Below the pieces are notes generated by a model, which was given only the letters and a program-made list of their open reading frames with translations, made no database searches and was not told the origin of the DNA. From NCBI GenBank assembly GCA_014084085.1, contig NPFB01000005.1, positions 458,260 through 522,259 on the forward strand: 64,000 bases of DNA. Direction: 5' to 3'. Position numbers and translations under genes: made by a program. This DNA comes from Hondaea fermentalgiana (taxonomy: Eukaryota > Sar > Bigyra > Thraustochytrida > Thraustochytriidae). Shown piece by piece: positions 20,790 through 30,399 of the stretch. Each line of letters starts with the position of its first letter. The first letter of the stretch is position 1.

Positions 20790-23700
20790 ATGATGGAGCT
20801 CGAGCAGGAGCTCAGGCTCGAGCCGGAGCTGAGCGCGCTCCAGGAGCTCGCGGAGGAGGAGCGCGCCCTCGCGAGGAGAGCGCTGGCAGGAGACACGGAC
20901 GCCGGGACGGTGGCGGCAATCGTGCTTGCGGTCCTCCTTGCGGCGGCGCTGTGTGTGATCGCCACGCTCTGGCTCCGCAAAACCACGCCGTCACGCAGAC
21001 ACTTCAAGTACGCGTTTAACGACGAAGACGAAGAGGAGGTTGAGGACGAGGAGGAGGAGGACAGTGGCAATGGCGAGGACTATGGCACAAAGGAAAGTCA
21101 GAACGACTTTCCCAACGAAGCAACGATGCACAAACAAGGGCTCGCAGGTCCTGGTGAGCACCAATTCGAAGGCCCTGGCGGGGAGTACGAGGGAGACACC
21201 GAGGGCGACGATGCGCGACTGTCGGCCAGCGGAGACACACCGGGCCGACGGGTGTTTAGAAAACGCAAGTCGCCTGCGGCACGCTCGGCAACGTCCCCTG
21301 CAGACGCGAGGACGCCCCCGGGGGGCTCGCCCGGATCGACCTCGTCATCTTCGTCAGCGGCTGCACGACGCGCCCAGAGACGGGCTAAACGCTCCCCAGC
21401 AGTAGCGTCGACACCAGAAGAGGAACTTATCGGCCGAGTCAAAGGTCTCAACGCTGCGTCAGTTCTTGGCATCGACCTTTCGAAGCTGAGACTCGGCCCA
21501 AGCATTGGTGAGGGAGCCAATGGTCGCGTCTTTCGCGGAACATACATGGGCTCGAATGTTGCCATCAAGGAAATCATGTCGCTGGCTCCTGTCGATGACG
21601 TCGAGCATCACTTTGTGACTGAACTGGAGGCACTGCGACGACTGCGCCATCCGCACGTTGTGGAGCTCTATGGAGCTGCAGTCACCCGCAGCCTCGTGTC
21701 GGCAGACCGCCTCCGGTACTTGCTGGTCACGGAGCTAGCGCCCTGCAGTCTCCGCGACCTGCTCGATTCGGACGAGGTCATTACCTTCAAACAGGCCCTT
21801 CGTCTCGCTACAGAGCTCAGCAAAGGTTGCGCATACTTGCACGCCATGAAGGTCGTGCACTTTGACATCAAACCTGCTAACGTGCTGCTCTCGGACTCGG
21901 GAAGGGTGAAAATCTGTGATCTTGGAGTCTCTCGACTGGGAAGCAATGCCGCGCAGGGCAAAGGCAGTGGCGAGTCCGCGATTAGGGGCACTCCCACGTA
22001 TGCAGCCCCAGAGATCATGCGCGGCAAGACCGCCCTTCTTTCCTACGGAGTCGACGTGTACAGCTTTAGCATCCTCTTTTGGGAGCTCTTGCACCGACGA
22101 AACCCGTTCCCCAAGTCGTGGACGCTGGCTGTGCTGTTTAACCGTGTGCTCGACGGCCATCGCCCCGCCATTGGCCCGCTCGTGCCAGCCCGTCTCCGTC
22201 GACTCATAATGCAATGTTGGGACCCGATCTCGATCCGGCGGCCCGAATTCGAAAACATTCTTGTAGAGCTGGCGTGGTCCGAAACAGAAATGCGCCACCC
22301 CGAGCGTGCTTTCCTGTCGACGCACTTGGTCGAGGTTTGGTTCGAAGGCAAATTCCGCAACGGCCGCATCAGCCGCAACGTGGGTCAGGGCAATTACGAG
22401 GTTGTGCTGCAAGGCGAAATCCAGGAACGGACATTTCCCGCAAGCGAAATCGTGCTCACGGATGGTGGCGGAGGTGTGACGACAACACTCGCCGTGGCCA
22501 ACGAAGTCGAGGGCAAACGAAACACCGGCGAAGACGGCATTGTTTTTCACGTGGTCAATGATGAAGGTCCGCGTGGTCGAACGGGCGCTGGGCGGGGCGT
22601 CTCGGATCCCACGGGGCGAAGAGATCGAAGAGGCGGTCCTGTGCACGGAAGCTCCACGGGCGCTGGGTCCGGCGCGGGGGCAAGCGGGGATGCCGACAGC
22701 AGTGAGTCCTGGCAAGGGACCACTGCGAGCACGGGGTTCACTAACACCCCAACACCGACATCACGAGTGAGCGGGTCGTCTGGAACCGAAGATTTACTGA
22801 GCGACGACGCCTCGTGGGACAGGGACACCTTTTCTGTGGACATTGAAGGTATTCGAATCGGCGAATACGGCATCATCACACCCCAAGGCGATCTGGACGA
22901 TGATAACTCACCGTCCCTGGCCAGGACGCATCGTGGTAATTTCCGGGCTGATCTTGTCGTCCTAAACGAGGTTGGGCGAGGTGCTTCGGGTGTGGTGCAT
23001 CGCGCGCTGCAACTGAAAAACTTTCAGCTGGTGGCTATTAAATCAATCCGTGTCAAGGACAGTCTGAGCCGGTACCAAATTGCCAAGGAGATTCGTGCGC
23101 TGGATGCCGTCGTAAAGTCATCGCCCACAAGTCAGCTCGCCGTGAACTTGACGCAAATGTATGGCGCATACTGGGAGCCTGAAGATGCCTCGGTTCGTAT
23201 CGTGCTCGAGTACATGGACGGCGGAAGTTGCGACGACATGCTCATCAATTGGCGGCCGCCCTCAGAGCACCTTTTGGCCGCAATCGCCATCGGGACACTC
23301 AAGGGCATGCAACAGCTGCACTCTTCGTTTCGGCTGCACCGGGACATCAAGCCGGCAAATGTTCTCATTGACAAACGCAAGGGCGCCAAATTGTCAGACT
23401 TGGGCCTTGCTCGTGACATGATGGCGCAAGAAGGAGCCAAAGATCACATTAACGATGCTTTGGCGGAAACTTTTGTCGGGACAATCTCGTACATGAGCCC
23501 CGAACGGCTCGAGGGCAAGTCGTACAGCTATGCTGCCGACGTATGGGCGCTAGGTGTGACGCTAACGTCGCTAGCGATAGGCAAGAACCCGTTCCGCAAC
23601 TACAGCTTTTTCCAGCTCCTCGAGTACTTTCAACAATCCGCGGTGCCAACTGTTCCTGACACTTACACTGAGGATCTGCGCGATTTTTTGGCTCAGTGCT

Positions 23701-24026
23701 TACAAAAGTTGCCTCAAGACCGCGCCACCACAGAGCAACTCCTCTCACATCCGTGGATTACCGCGTATGAGCGTGGCGAGCTTCCCGATCCTCTTGGTAT
23801 CCTCCGCCAGTACATTAGCGACGCATCGGAGGGTTCCCGTTACAAGCGCAACGATCTCAACTACATTTCATCGCGGGTCAATGAACACCTTCGCCAGTAC
23901 TTGGGCAGCCAAAATGGCGAGGAGCCCACGCAGGTGGTTGTCCCGGTGTCCAAGGTCCGCAACCTCGCCGCTCAGTTGGGCTTGCCAACGCGGCACGTTG
24001 TCAAGGGCTTCAAATCACGTAAATAG
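20790..24026 (+). CDS. Single-pass membrane protein with two tandem kinase domains
   Basis: A 1078-residue protein. One transmembrane helix (about 40-63) follows a short acidic N terminus, and no classic signal peptide is seen. A charged linker leads to kinase domain 1 (about 234-495, TKL-like): glycine loop GEGANGRVF, VAIK Lys260, but HFDIKPAN in place of HRD (357-359) and DLG in place of DFG (377-379). A small beta-rich segment (about 513-557, VEVWFEGKFRNGRISR) resembles an SH3/Tudor-like barrel. Kinase domain 2 (about 722-990) resembles STE/MAPKK enzymes: GRGASGVV, VAIK Lys751, HRD 850-852, DLG 870-872 and TISYMSPERL. A conserved-looking tail follows. The layout suggests a membrane-tethered relay in which one domain regulates the other. 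Whether domain 1 is active is uncertain. No ligand-binding ectodomain is visible. Confidence 0.85.
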   Translation: MMELEQELRLEPELSALQELAEEERALARRALAGDTDAGTVAAIVLAVLLAAALCVIATLWLRKTTPSRRHFKYAFNDEDEEEVEDEEEEDSGNGEDYGTKESQNDFPNEATMHKQGLAGPGEHQFEGPGGEYEGDTEGDDARLSASGDTPGRRVFRKRKSPAARSATSPADARTPPGGSPGSTSSSSSAAARRAQRRAKRSPAVASTPEEELIGRVKGLNAASVLGIDLSKLRLGPSIGEGANGRVFRGTYMGSNVAIKEIMSLAPVDDVEHHFVTELEALRRLRHPHVVELYGAAVTRSLVSADRLRYLLVTELAPCSLRDLLDSDEVITFKQALRLATELSKGCAYLHAMKVVHFDIKPANVLLSDSGRVKICDLGVSRLGSNAAQGKGSGESAIRGTPTYAAPEIMRGKTALLSYGVDVYSFSILFWELLHRRNPFPKSWTLAVLFNRVLDGHRPAIGPLVPARLRRLIMQCWDPISIRRPEFENILVELAWSETEMRHPERAFLSTHLVEVWFEGKFRNGRISRNVGQGNYEVVLQGEIQERTFPASEIVLTDGGGGVTTTLAVANEVEGKRNTGEDGIVFHVVNDEGPRGRTGAGRGVSDPTGRRDRRGGPVHGSSTGAGSGAGASGDADSSESWQGTTASTGFTNTPTPTSRVSGSSGTEDLLSDDASWDRDTFSVDIEGIRIGEYGIITPQGDLDDDNSPSLARTHRGNFRADLVVLNEVGRGASGVVHRALQLKNFQLVAIKSIRVKDSLSRYQIAKEIRALDAVVKSSPTSQLAVNLTQMYGAYWEPEDASVRIVLEYMDGGSCDDMLINWRPPSEHLLAAIAIGTLKGMQQLHSSFRLHRDIKPANVLIDKRKGAKLSDLGLARDMMAQEGAKDHINDALAETFVGTISYMSPERLEGKSYSYAADVWALGVTLTSLAIGKNPFRNYSFFQLLEYFQQSAVPTVPDTYTEDLRDFLAQCLQKLPQDRATTEQLLSHPWITAYERGELPDPLGILRQYISDASEGSRYKRNDLNYISSRVNEHLRQYLGSQNGEEPTQVVVPVSKVRNLAAQLGLPTRHVVKGFKSRK

Positions 24027-24340
24027 TGCTCGGCCAGCTTTTGGCCCTGCGAGGCCTCGCAAAGTTGCGACATGAATTGTTTGAACGCAACCAGACGAGA
24101 CCGGCCGAAACAGGAAGAAAACCAAAGGAAGGGAGGAAGGAGGGAAAGAAGGAAAGGAAACGAAACGAATAATGTTTTTATTTTATTTTTGCAGCAGGCA
24201 GCCAGGCAGGTGAGAAGACACGGATTTCTTTCTCTCGTTCGCTCACTGCGTGTGGTGGATTTTTGATTCAACGAGGTCAGTCACCACAAATATTAAGCGA
24301 ACGAACGCGAACGATGCTGACGTATATTGTACGCAAGAGT
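24027..24340. other. Convergent spacer, dual kinase / F-box gene
   Basis: A 314-bp AT-richer spacer with a GGAA-rich stretch at about 24117-24165 and a T-rich run near 24175-24190. It contains the 3' ends of two convergent genes. Confidence 0.5.
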
Positions 24341-26413
24341 TCATCCATAAACACCGTCCGCAAGCGCTGCGCCAACAAGAACCTGTTTGGGTAGATGAGC
24401 CCTTTGCAGTCGATCTGCAGTGGCCTTGTCAAGAGCGGTGCCACGAATGTTTATAGACAAAAGACTTGGAAGCTGGAGGACACGCTCAATGCCAGTGAGG
24501 GTGACCTGCTTACATCCATAAAGGTTCAGGTTCTCAAGCCGCTTGCAGCCTTGAAAGACAAGCTCTAGAAACTCGTCGGTGACTTGCGTAGCGGCGACAT
24601 TGAGATGAGTAATTCGTGCAAGCATGCCAATGCGCTTGAATGCAGCATCAGAGAGCCGTCGGCAGCCACCGAGTGCAAGTCTGCGCAAAAAAAGGCATTC
24701 CATAATCTGCTCTGAAACCTCCTCATCGAGAAGGTCGTCAAGATTGCGCAGCGTGAGACTGGTGAGGTGTTTGCAGCGCAGCACAAAGTTGAGAAGGGTG
24801 CGACGCTCCTCTAGTGTGGCGACGCCGGCGTACTCGCCATTGACGCGAATACCAAAAACATGCTGCTCTGCAGCGCGGCTCCAGTCCCTGGAAACGAGAC
24901 GCGCAGTCCGCACCCACCGACCTTTGAATTGAAGAATTCGATACACTAAGTCATGAGGGAGACGCTGTAGTAGACGAAGCCAGGCAGCATCCTCTTTGGA
25001 AACTTTTTTGGGTGCATCAAGGCGTGTCAAGCGCTCCGGGGGCTGCGCGTTGCCACTGAGCCGCACAAGGTGCTTGAGCTGTGGAGGCGCAATGACGAAG
25101 AGGCCTTCTTCAATGGAGCTCAATTGCAGGTGCACGTGACCCGGCTTGGCTACGAGAAAGCAGCCGGGTCGGCTCACGCTTTCCAGCGTCACAATGTCCC
25201 CAAACCGAAGCGTCCGTTCGTTGACCTTGGACGAGAGCAGGATTTGGCCCTCGTCCACGCTGCGGGCATCGTCCAAAGATGAACGCTCAGAGGCCGCTGT
25301 GGACGGTCTGCTTGGAGGAAACGCCTCGGCGCCTTGTGACAATGCGGACGACATAAGCGATGACAGGTTTCTCGGCATGGTTGGCGCGTTTGCAGAAGAA
25401 GTGGAACCAGCAGCAGGAGCGTTTGCGGCATAACCAGCAGCACCGCCCAGACCTCGCGAAGCTTGAAGGGAAGACGGCGGTGAAGAGGACGAAGACAGCG
25501 CAGAGGAGAGAAGATTAGCGCCTGCACCTACTCCGTCCTGCTCACGATCACCCGAGGTTTTGCTTCGGCGCAACGATCGAAGATCGCCTTGGGAGTGACG
25601 TCTTCGCAGGCCCAGTCCGCTGGAAGGGGACGGAGCCGAAACTTTGGAAAGAATTGATTCATCGAGAGAAGGCCTGCGGAGTCCGAAGGAAGGAAGCATT
25701 TTCAAGGTGCGCCGAAAGTAGCTGGGAGAACGGAGATTAGACAAGGTGTCTTGCTCATCAATGTGTTGGCCTTGGCCATGGCGACGCACGCGCCATTCGC
25801 AAAGAGGGGGCTGCTGATCCATGAGATGTACATTGGATTTCCAGGACATGCGGCGGGTGCTTTGCGGTCCTGGACACAGATACTTGCCAGCCTCGATGTT
25901 GGCATAAATGGTAACAATGTGATCATCCTCGACATTGATGAGATCTGTGTCACCACGGAAGTTGATCTGCTCCGCGCCCTGCGAGTGGAACGTGATGAGG
26001 CTGCTGGCCTCCACAGTCGGGCTCTGGCCGGCATCCTTTCCATCAGCAGAAAAGACGTAGCTTTCGGATTCGAGGCCCTTGAGGAAAAACGTTGACGCGT
26101 ATGCGACGGGACTTCCGTACCCACGTTCCTCGTCGAATCTGGCAGCCAGCGCGCCTCCTGCCGTCTCCGTTGCGCCTCTGTCACGACCTGGTGTCCGAGG
26201 ATGCTGGAGCTGGTGCTGGTGCTGCTGAAGATACACGAAGGAGTCAACCTCTTGCTCGTCGTCGATGGCGTTTTGTCTGAACTGGCCGCTGTCCGAGTCG
26301 GATTCGAAGTTCGTGCTGGTGTCCGGCAGCAGCACGGGCTCCGGGCCACAGTCCACGGTGCCGCCCACAAAGGACGGCAGTGGCAGCGAACTCAGGCTCA
26401 GGCGGTTGCCCAT
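24341..26413 (-). CDS. F-box / leucine-rich repeat protein, possibly N-myristoylated
   Basis: A 690-residue predicted substrate adaptor for an SCF-type ubiquitin ligase. Residues 1-6 (MGNRLS) fit an N-myristoylation signal (Gly2, Ser6), so it may sit on membranes. Residues 10-400 are mostly disordered, Ser/Pro/Arg-rich, with a His/Gln-rich patch near 65. A beta-rich segment follows at about 405-450. The F-box is at about 480-520 (LQRLPHDLVYRILQF). Leucine-rich repeats of the F-box/LRR (cysteine-containing) type run from about 555 to the C terminus, with LxxLxLxxC-like periodicity. The inferred role is recruiting a target for ubiquitination; the target is unknown. The start at 26413 is supported by the myristoylation motif. 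Confidence 0.85.
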   Translation of the reverse strand: MGNRLSLSSLPLPSFVGGTVDCGPEPVLLPDTSTNFESDSDSGQFRQNAIDDEQEVDSFVYLQQHQHQLQHPRTPGRDRGATETAGGALAARFDEERGYGSPVAYASTFFLKGLESESYVFSADGKDAGQSPTVEASSLITFHSQGAEQINFRGDTDLINVEDDHIVTIYANIEAGKYLCPGPQSTRRMSWKSNVHLMDQQPPLCEWRVRRHGQGQHIDEQDTLSNLRSPSYFRRTLKMLPSFGLRRPSLDESILSKVSAPSPSSGLGLRRRHSQGDLRSLRRSKTSGDREQDGVGAGANLLSSALSSSSSPPSSLQASRGLGGAAGYAANAPAAGSTSSANAPTMPRNLSSLMSSALSQGAEAFPPSRPSTAASERSSLDDARSVDEGQILLSSKVNERTLRFGDIVTLESVSRPGCFLVAKPGHVHLQLSSIEEGLFVIAPPQLKHLVRLSGNAQPPERLTRLDAPKKVSKEDAAWLRLLQRLPHDLVYRILQFKGRWVRTARLVSRDWSRAAEQHVFGIRVNGEYAGVATLEERRTLLNFVLRCKHLTSLTLRNLDDLLDEEVSEQIMECLFLRRLALGGCRRLSDAAFKRIGMLARITHLNVAATQVTDEFLELVFQGCKRLENLNLYGCKQVTLTGIERVLQLPSLLSINIRGTALDKATADRLQRAHLPKQVLVGAALADGVYG

Positions 26414-27057
26414 GGTCTTTCAGCGGCTCGTTACTGTGCGAGCGCAGCCGGCGGCGCTCGCGCTCGCGCCTGCCCGTCACGGAGACGGCGCGGTGCAGAG
26501 GCGCTCCAGACCTTGCGGCTTTCTTTCCCCTGGCCTTGCCGCGCCGGCTCCGGCTGCGAAGGAAAGGTCGCCCGCCGCCTCGCCGCGCCGCGGGTACTGC
26601 GCCGCGGTCCCTGGCGCGCTCGCCTTTCGCCGCCCCCGCGCCCCAAGCCGGGCAGAAGGCCGCGCCCGGGCGGCGGACGCTCGGCGCGCGAGGCACGCGG
26701 CGCGCGGGAGGCCGCCGGCCGGCTGGTCGGGCGGGGTCTTGCGCGCGCCGGCAGCGGCCTCGCGCGCTCCAAGTTGGGTCTTTGCAAATCGGGAGCGGGT
26801 CCTCTGGGAAGAGTCGAGGACGAGATATCACGCGAGCGCGACGACGGCGACGACGGTGATGACTGCACAAGCCTTGCCATGGCGTGAAAGAGGATCGTCC
26901 GTAGAAAACCGAGCTGGCGGCAAAAAGAAGACGCGCGCGCACACGCACACACACACACGCGACTACGAATGCTCGCGAGACGGGCACGATCAACGGGGCG
27001 GGGGAATCGTTTTTGTGGAGGAAGGGGGTGTGGATATATGGATGGATATTAGAAGGG
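26414..27057. other. Intergenic region upstream of F-box gene
   Basis: A 644-bp, very GC-rich stretch with overlapping Arg/Ala/Pro-coding chance frames on both strands and an (AC)n run near 26939-26956. It likely contains the F-box promoter and the 3' end of the MetX gene. No gene is supported. Confidence 0.5.
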
Positions 27058-28647
27058 TCATGATGAGGCGGTTTGCGCCAGGTTCAAGGGGCCATAGACG
27101 TGCTTGTCCAGGAAGGCCCGAGCCACAGGAATGATCTCCTCCTGACAGAGAAGGAAACCGTCATGGCCGTGGTCAGTATCGATGGTGAAAAGCTCGGAGT
27201 TCGGGAGGTGCTCGTGCAGGTATTGCTGCTCCTCGGGCGGATAGAGCGCGTCGGTGGTCGCAGAAACAATAAGAGTAGGCTGGGTCATACGATGCAGTGC
27301 ACCCTCGACACCACCCTCGCGGTTGCGGCCGAGATCATGCGTGTCCATCATGCGCGTGAGCTTGACGTAACTGAGCGCGTCGAAGCGGCTGACGAACTTG
27401 GCGCCCTGGTGCCGCAGATAGCTCTCGACTTGAAAGAATCGCTCCTGGTCCTGGCCCGCGGCGCGGTCCTTCACTTGGCGGCGGCCGAACTTACGTCCAT
27501 ACCCAGCATGCGTACGATATGAAATCATCGCCATGGCCCGCGCAACGCTGAGCCCCTGCGCCGGATATGTGCCGTGCGCGTGGTAGTCGCCGCCATGCCA
27601 GTTTGAGTCAGCATAAATTGCCTGGCGTTGCGCCTCAGAGATGGCGATTTGCCAGGGGTGATGGTAGGCGCCACAGCTCATGGGCAAGATGGCCTTGACA
27701 AAGTCGCCGCCGAGCGCAGCCCATTCAAGCGTCTGCATGCCGCCAAGCGAACCGCCCACGACGCACGCCACGCTCTTGGCACCGAGGTGCTCCTTGACTA
27801 GACGGAGGTGCAGACTCACGCTGTCGCGCACGGTGACATCGGGGAAGGCGCGGCCGTAGGGTTTTCCCGTCTTGGGGTTGATCGAGACCGGGCTGGTGGT
27901 CCCATAGCAGGATCCGAGCACGTTAATACACACCACAAACATTTTCGAGTCGTCAAAGAGCTTGCCGGGTCCCAGCATGGACCCCCACCAGTCGTCGAGG
28001 GCCGCATTGCCCGTGAGCGCGTGGCAGACGACGAGGACGTTGGTCCGGTCCTCGTTCATGGTCCCAAAGGTACGATATCTGCACTCCACGTCTTGGAGCT
28101 CGAGGCCATTCTCCAGCTTGTGCGAGCCCGCCAGGAATGTCTCGCCCGTCGCGTCGACCCGTTTATACTCGTCCTCATCGTCGGCGTCCCCATCGTCGTC
28201 GCCGTCGTTTTGGTGCAAGGCGGGCGCCGCCAGGCGCGCCTCCTCGAGCTCGGGCAGCGCATCGTCGCCCTTGGCCGCCGCCGCGGGCACAGACGCGCGC
28301 GACGAGAGCGCGCGGGCGCAGACGCGCGGGGGCTCCGCGGCGAGCAGGCCCGGCCTCGCCGTCCCCCGCGCCGCCCGCGCCNNNNNNNNNNNNNNNNNNN
28401 NNNNNNNNNNNNNNNNNNNNNNNNNNNNNNNNNNNNNNNNNNNNNNNNNNNNNNNNNNNNNNNNNNNNNNNNNNNNNNNNNGGTCTGCCGCTGCGCCGCG
28501 CACGCCCGCCGCGCCGCGCAGCGGGAAAGCGAGAGAGCGAGAAAGCAGGGCAGAAAGCAGGGCAGAAAGCAGGGGAAAGCAGCGCGGAACTGGGGCCGCG
28601 CGGGCCCCCGATTCGCCGCTGTGTCTGCCTGCCTGCCTGCCTGCCAT
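27058..28647 (-). CDS. Homoserine O-acetyltransferase (MetX/MET2), 5' part broken by gap
   Basis: An alpha/beta-hydrolase-fold enzyme that transfers acetyl (or succinyl) from CoA to homoserine at the start of direct methionine synthesis. The catalytic part runs from about nt 28110 to 27058. It shows HALTGN, the oxyanion and cofactor region NVLGSCYGTTSP, the nucleophile Ser in GGSLGGMQ, the Asp in TTDALYPP and the His in DHGHDGF. The 5' part crosses the 100-N gap at 28382-28481, so its frame and length there are unknown. ATG 28647 is a candidate start, giving an Arg/Ala-rich N terminus with a hydrophobic SALLSALLS stretch that would suit organelle targeting. The reading frame stays open to 29340, but the sequence beyond 28647 is low-complexity and probably untranslated. 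Confidence 0.85.
   Translation of the reverse strand: MAGRQAGRHSGESGARAAPVPRCFPLLSALLSALLSRSLAFPLRGAAGVRGAAADXXXXXXXXXXXXXXXXXXXXXXXXXXXXXXXXXXARAARGTARPGLLAAEPPRVCARALSSRASVPAAAAKGDDALPELEEARLAAPALHQNDGDDDGDADDEDEYKRVDATGETFLAGSHKLENGLELQDVECRYRTFGTMNEDRTNVLVVCHALTGNAALDDWWGSMLGPGKLFDDSKMFVVCINVLGSCYGTTSPVSINPKTGKPYGRAFPDVTVRDSVSLHLRLVKEHLGAKSVACVVGGSLGGMQTLEWAALGGDFVKAILPMSCGAYHHPWQIAISEAQRQAIYADSNWHGGDYHAHGTYPAQGLSVARAMAMISYRTHAGYGRKFGRRQVKDRAAGQDQERFFQVESYLRHQGAKFVSRFDALSYVKLTRMMDTHDLGRNREGGVEGALHRMTQPTLIVSATTDALYPPEEQQYLHEHLPNSELFTIDTDHGHDGFLLCQEEIIPVARAFLDKHVYGPLNLAQTASS
28382..28481. other. Assembly gap (100 N)
   Basis: Exactly 100 N lie between C/G-rich flanks near the 5' end of the MetX gene. 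The round length suggests a placeholder for unknown sequence, so no frame should be inferred across it. Confidence 0.98.
28541..28576. repeat. 12-bp tandem repeat (about 3 copies)
   Basis: Unit GAAAGCAGGGCA repeated three times, the last copy diverged. If ATG 28647 is used, this encodes the hydrophobic SALL repeats of the MetX N terminus on the minus strand. Confidence 0.8.
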
Positions 28648-29730
28648 GGAGGGAGGGAGGGAGGGCGGGGAGGAGATGGAGATGGGCGGCGAGGAGGAGG
28701 AGCTCGGCTTGGGCGGGAAGAAGCGAGCGACGAGAGATGAAAGATGAAGGAGGGAGGGACGGAGCTGCACGGAAGACGGAGACGGGATTTGTGGCCGACG
28801 GGGTGGAAAAGGGCGAGTGAAGGAAGGAAGGAAAGGGTTCGGGGGTCTCGAAGAATTCGTGTGGTGGTGGTGGTGGTGCTGCTGCTGCTGGTGCTGCTGC
28901 TGATGCTGCTGAGATAAGGCGGGATGGATGGGGAGTGAAAAATGAAGGCGTCTTTCTGGGGTGGAATCTGGGTTGATCCACACCATGTGAATTGGGAAAA
29001 AAGGAGGGAGTTTTGGGTGCCCTTTTTGATCGTAGGGCGCGTGGAAGACGCGAAGCTCTTCATCGTCGATTGTTTGCACAGGTCGGTCGGTCGACGTGGT
29101 AAAAGATTCTTCTTGTCTTGCAGCAACATTTTTTGTAAAATGGCTTTTGCGGTGTCTGTCTATGGCATCTTGTATCGCCAACCCGGAAGCTTGATTTCCC
29201 CTGACTTCGTTTGCTCGAACCATCGCGAACCGAGAGCGCTTCGACACATACATACAGTGAGGTGAAAAACCGATGGCGAAAGGGCTGCTTCCCGACTTAT
29301 GATCAATATGTACGCCGTGCGTCGGGTCAGAGCAGAGCAAACTCCCTTACCTGATCAAATTAGCCAGCAGGAAGGCAGGCGTGAAGGGAAGGCAGGCATG
29401 AATGTATGCTGGGCCTAGGCTATTCAAGATGGATGGCATGCTACTTACGATGACATTCACTGTCAATGGTCTTCGCCGCGGCGTGAACAACGCAAAAGAC
29501 ACCCGAAGCTAAAAAAGAAAAAAAAAAGAAAAGAAAAAAAGGTGAGGAGCATCGAGCATCCTGCGAATCGGTATCGGCAAGGCGCGACGCGTCGGTTGCG
29601 CGCAAGGAACCCAGCAGCGCGGAGGTACCGCGGCAGTTCTCTCGCCCTCGTCACACCGCCGCAAAGTTCCTCTTTACCCATATCTTAGCCTCGAGGCAAG
29701 AAGAGCGAAGACAGAAAAGAAGAAGAGACG
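28648..29730. other. Divergent intergenic region, MetX / R-SNARE
   Basis: About 1.1 kb without a supported gene. It contains GGT/GCT trinucleotide repeats at 28860-28911 and an A-rich tract near 29506-29541. It presumably holds the promoters of both divergent genes. Confidence 0.5.
28860..28911. repeat. (GGT)n(GCT)n compound trinucleotide repeat
   Basis: About seven GGT-type units are followed by about nine GCT-type units, outside the supported coding part. Confidence 0.9.
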
Positions 29731-30399
29731 ATGTCGGCCATCCTCTACTCTGTCGTCTCGCACGGGCCTCTCGTGTTGTGCGAGTACAGCGGTGCGGTCG
29801 GAGGAAACTACGCGCAGGTGACCCAGGAGCTACTCGAAAAGATTAAGATTGAAAAGGACGCGCGCATGAGCTACGTGGCAGAAGGGAAATACTCCTTCAA
29901 TTACCTTGTTCGTAAGGAACTTGTGTATCTCTGCCTTGCAGAGATTTCTGCGGGCAAAGCGGTCCCCTTTGCGTATCTGGACAAGATTGCGCGGATGTTT
30001 GAGCAGCAGCATGGAGTCGCTGCGCGCGACACCAGCGCACGATACGCCTTCAACGCAGACTTTGCGCCCGTGCTGCGCGCGCAAATGGAATTCTTCTCGG
30101 CGCAGGGCAGCTCCAAGCTGCAGGAAGTTCAAGAGAGTCTTGACAACGTCAAGAACGTTATGCAAGAGAACATTAGCCTCGTATTGGAGCGCGGCGACAA
30201 GCTGGACGACCTCGTCGTTCAAAGCGAGGGTCTCATGGATACCTCTGCCAACTTTCGATCGGGTGCAAGCCGCCTCCAGCAAAAGCTTTGGTGGAACGAC
30301 CTCAAAACCAAGATCATTATCGCCGCCATTGTCGTCTTTGTGCTCCTTTTATTGCTTGCCAACGCCTGCGGCGGACTCACCTTTCCCGAGTGCTCGTAA
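29731..30399 (+). CDS. Longin-type R-SNARE (VAMP7/VAMP72-like synaptobrevin)
   Basis: A 222-residue tail-anchored SNARE that pairs with Q-SNAREs to fuse late-secretory or endolysosomal vesicles. The longin domain is at 1-110 (starts MSAILYSVVSHGP). The SNARE helix is at about 127-188 with the zero-layer Arg154 in LERGDKLDDL. The segment FRSGASRLQQKLWW leads into one transmembrane helix (about 194-211) and a short lumenal tail with Cys213 and Cys221. Length and order match VAMP7 of animals and VAMP72 of plants. ATG 29731 is the only sensible start. Confidence 0.93.
   Translation: MSAILYSVVSHGPLVLCEYSGAVGGNYAQVTQELLEKIKIEKDARMSYVAEGKYSFNYLVRKELVYLCLAEISAGKAVPFAYLDKIARMFEQQHGVAARDTSARYAFNADFAPVLRAQMEFFSAQGSSKLQEVQESLDNVKNVMQENISLVLERGDKLDDLVVQSEGLMDTSANFRSGASRLQQKLWWNDLKTKIIIAAIVVFVLLLLLANACGGLTFPECS

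Noticed and set aside
19948..20793. 281-codon plus-strand frame opposite the carboxypeptidase
   Set aside because: It is antisense to a well-supported S10 peptidase, Arg/Pro-rich and without any domain; a shadow frame of GC-rich coding DNA.
28648..29340. Upstream extension of the MetX frame (His/Gln/Ser/Pro-rich)
   Set aside because: Composition is that of translated simple repeats (GGT/GCT); lies beyond a better start and across an unsized gap.
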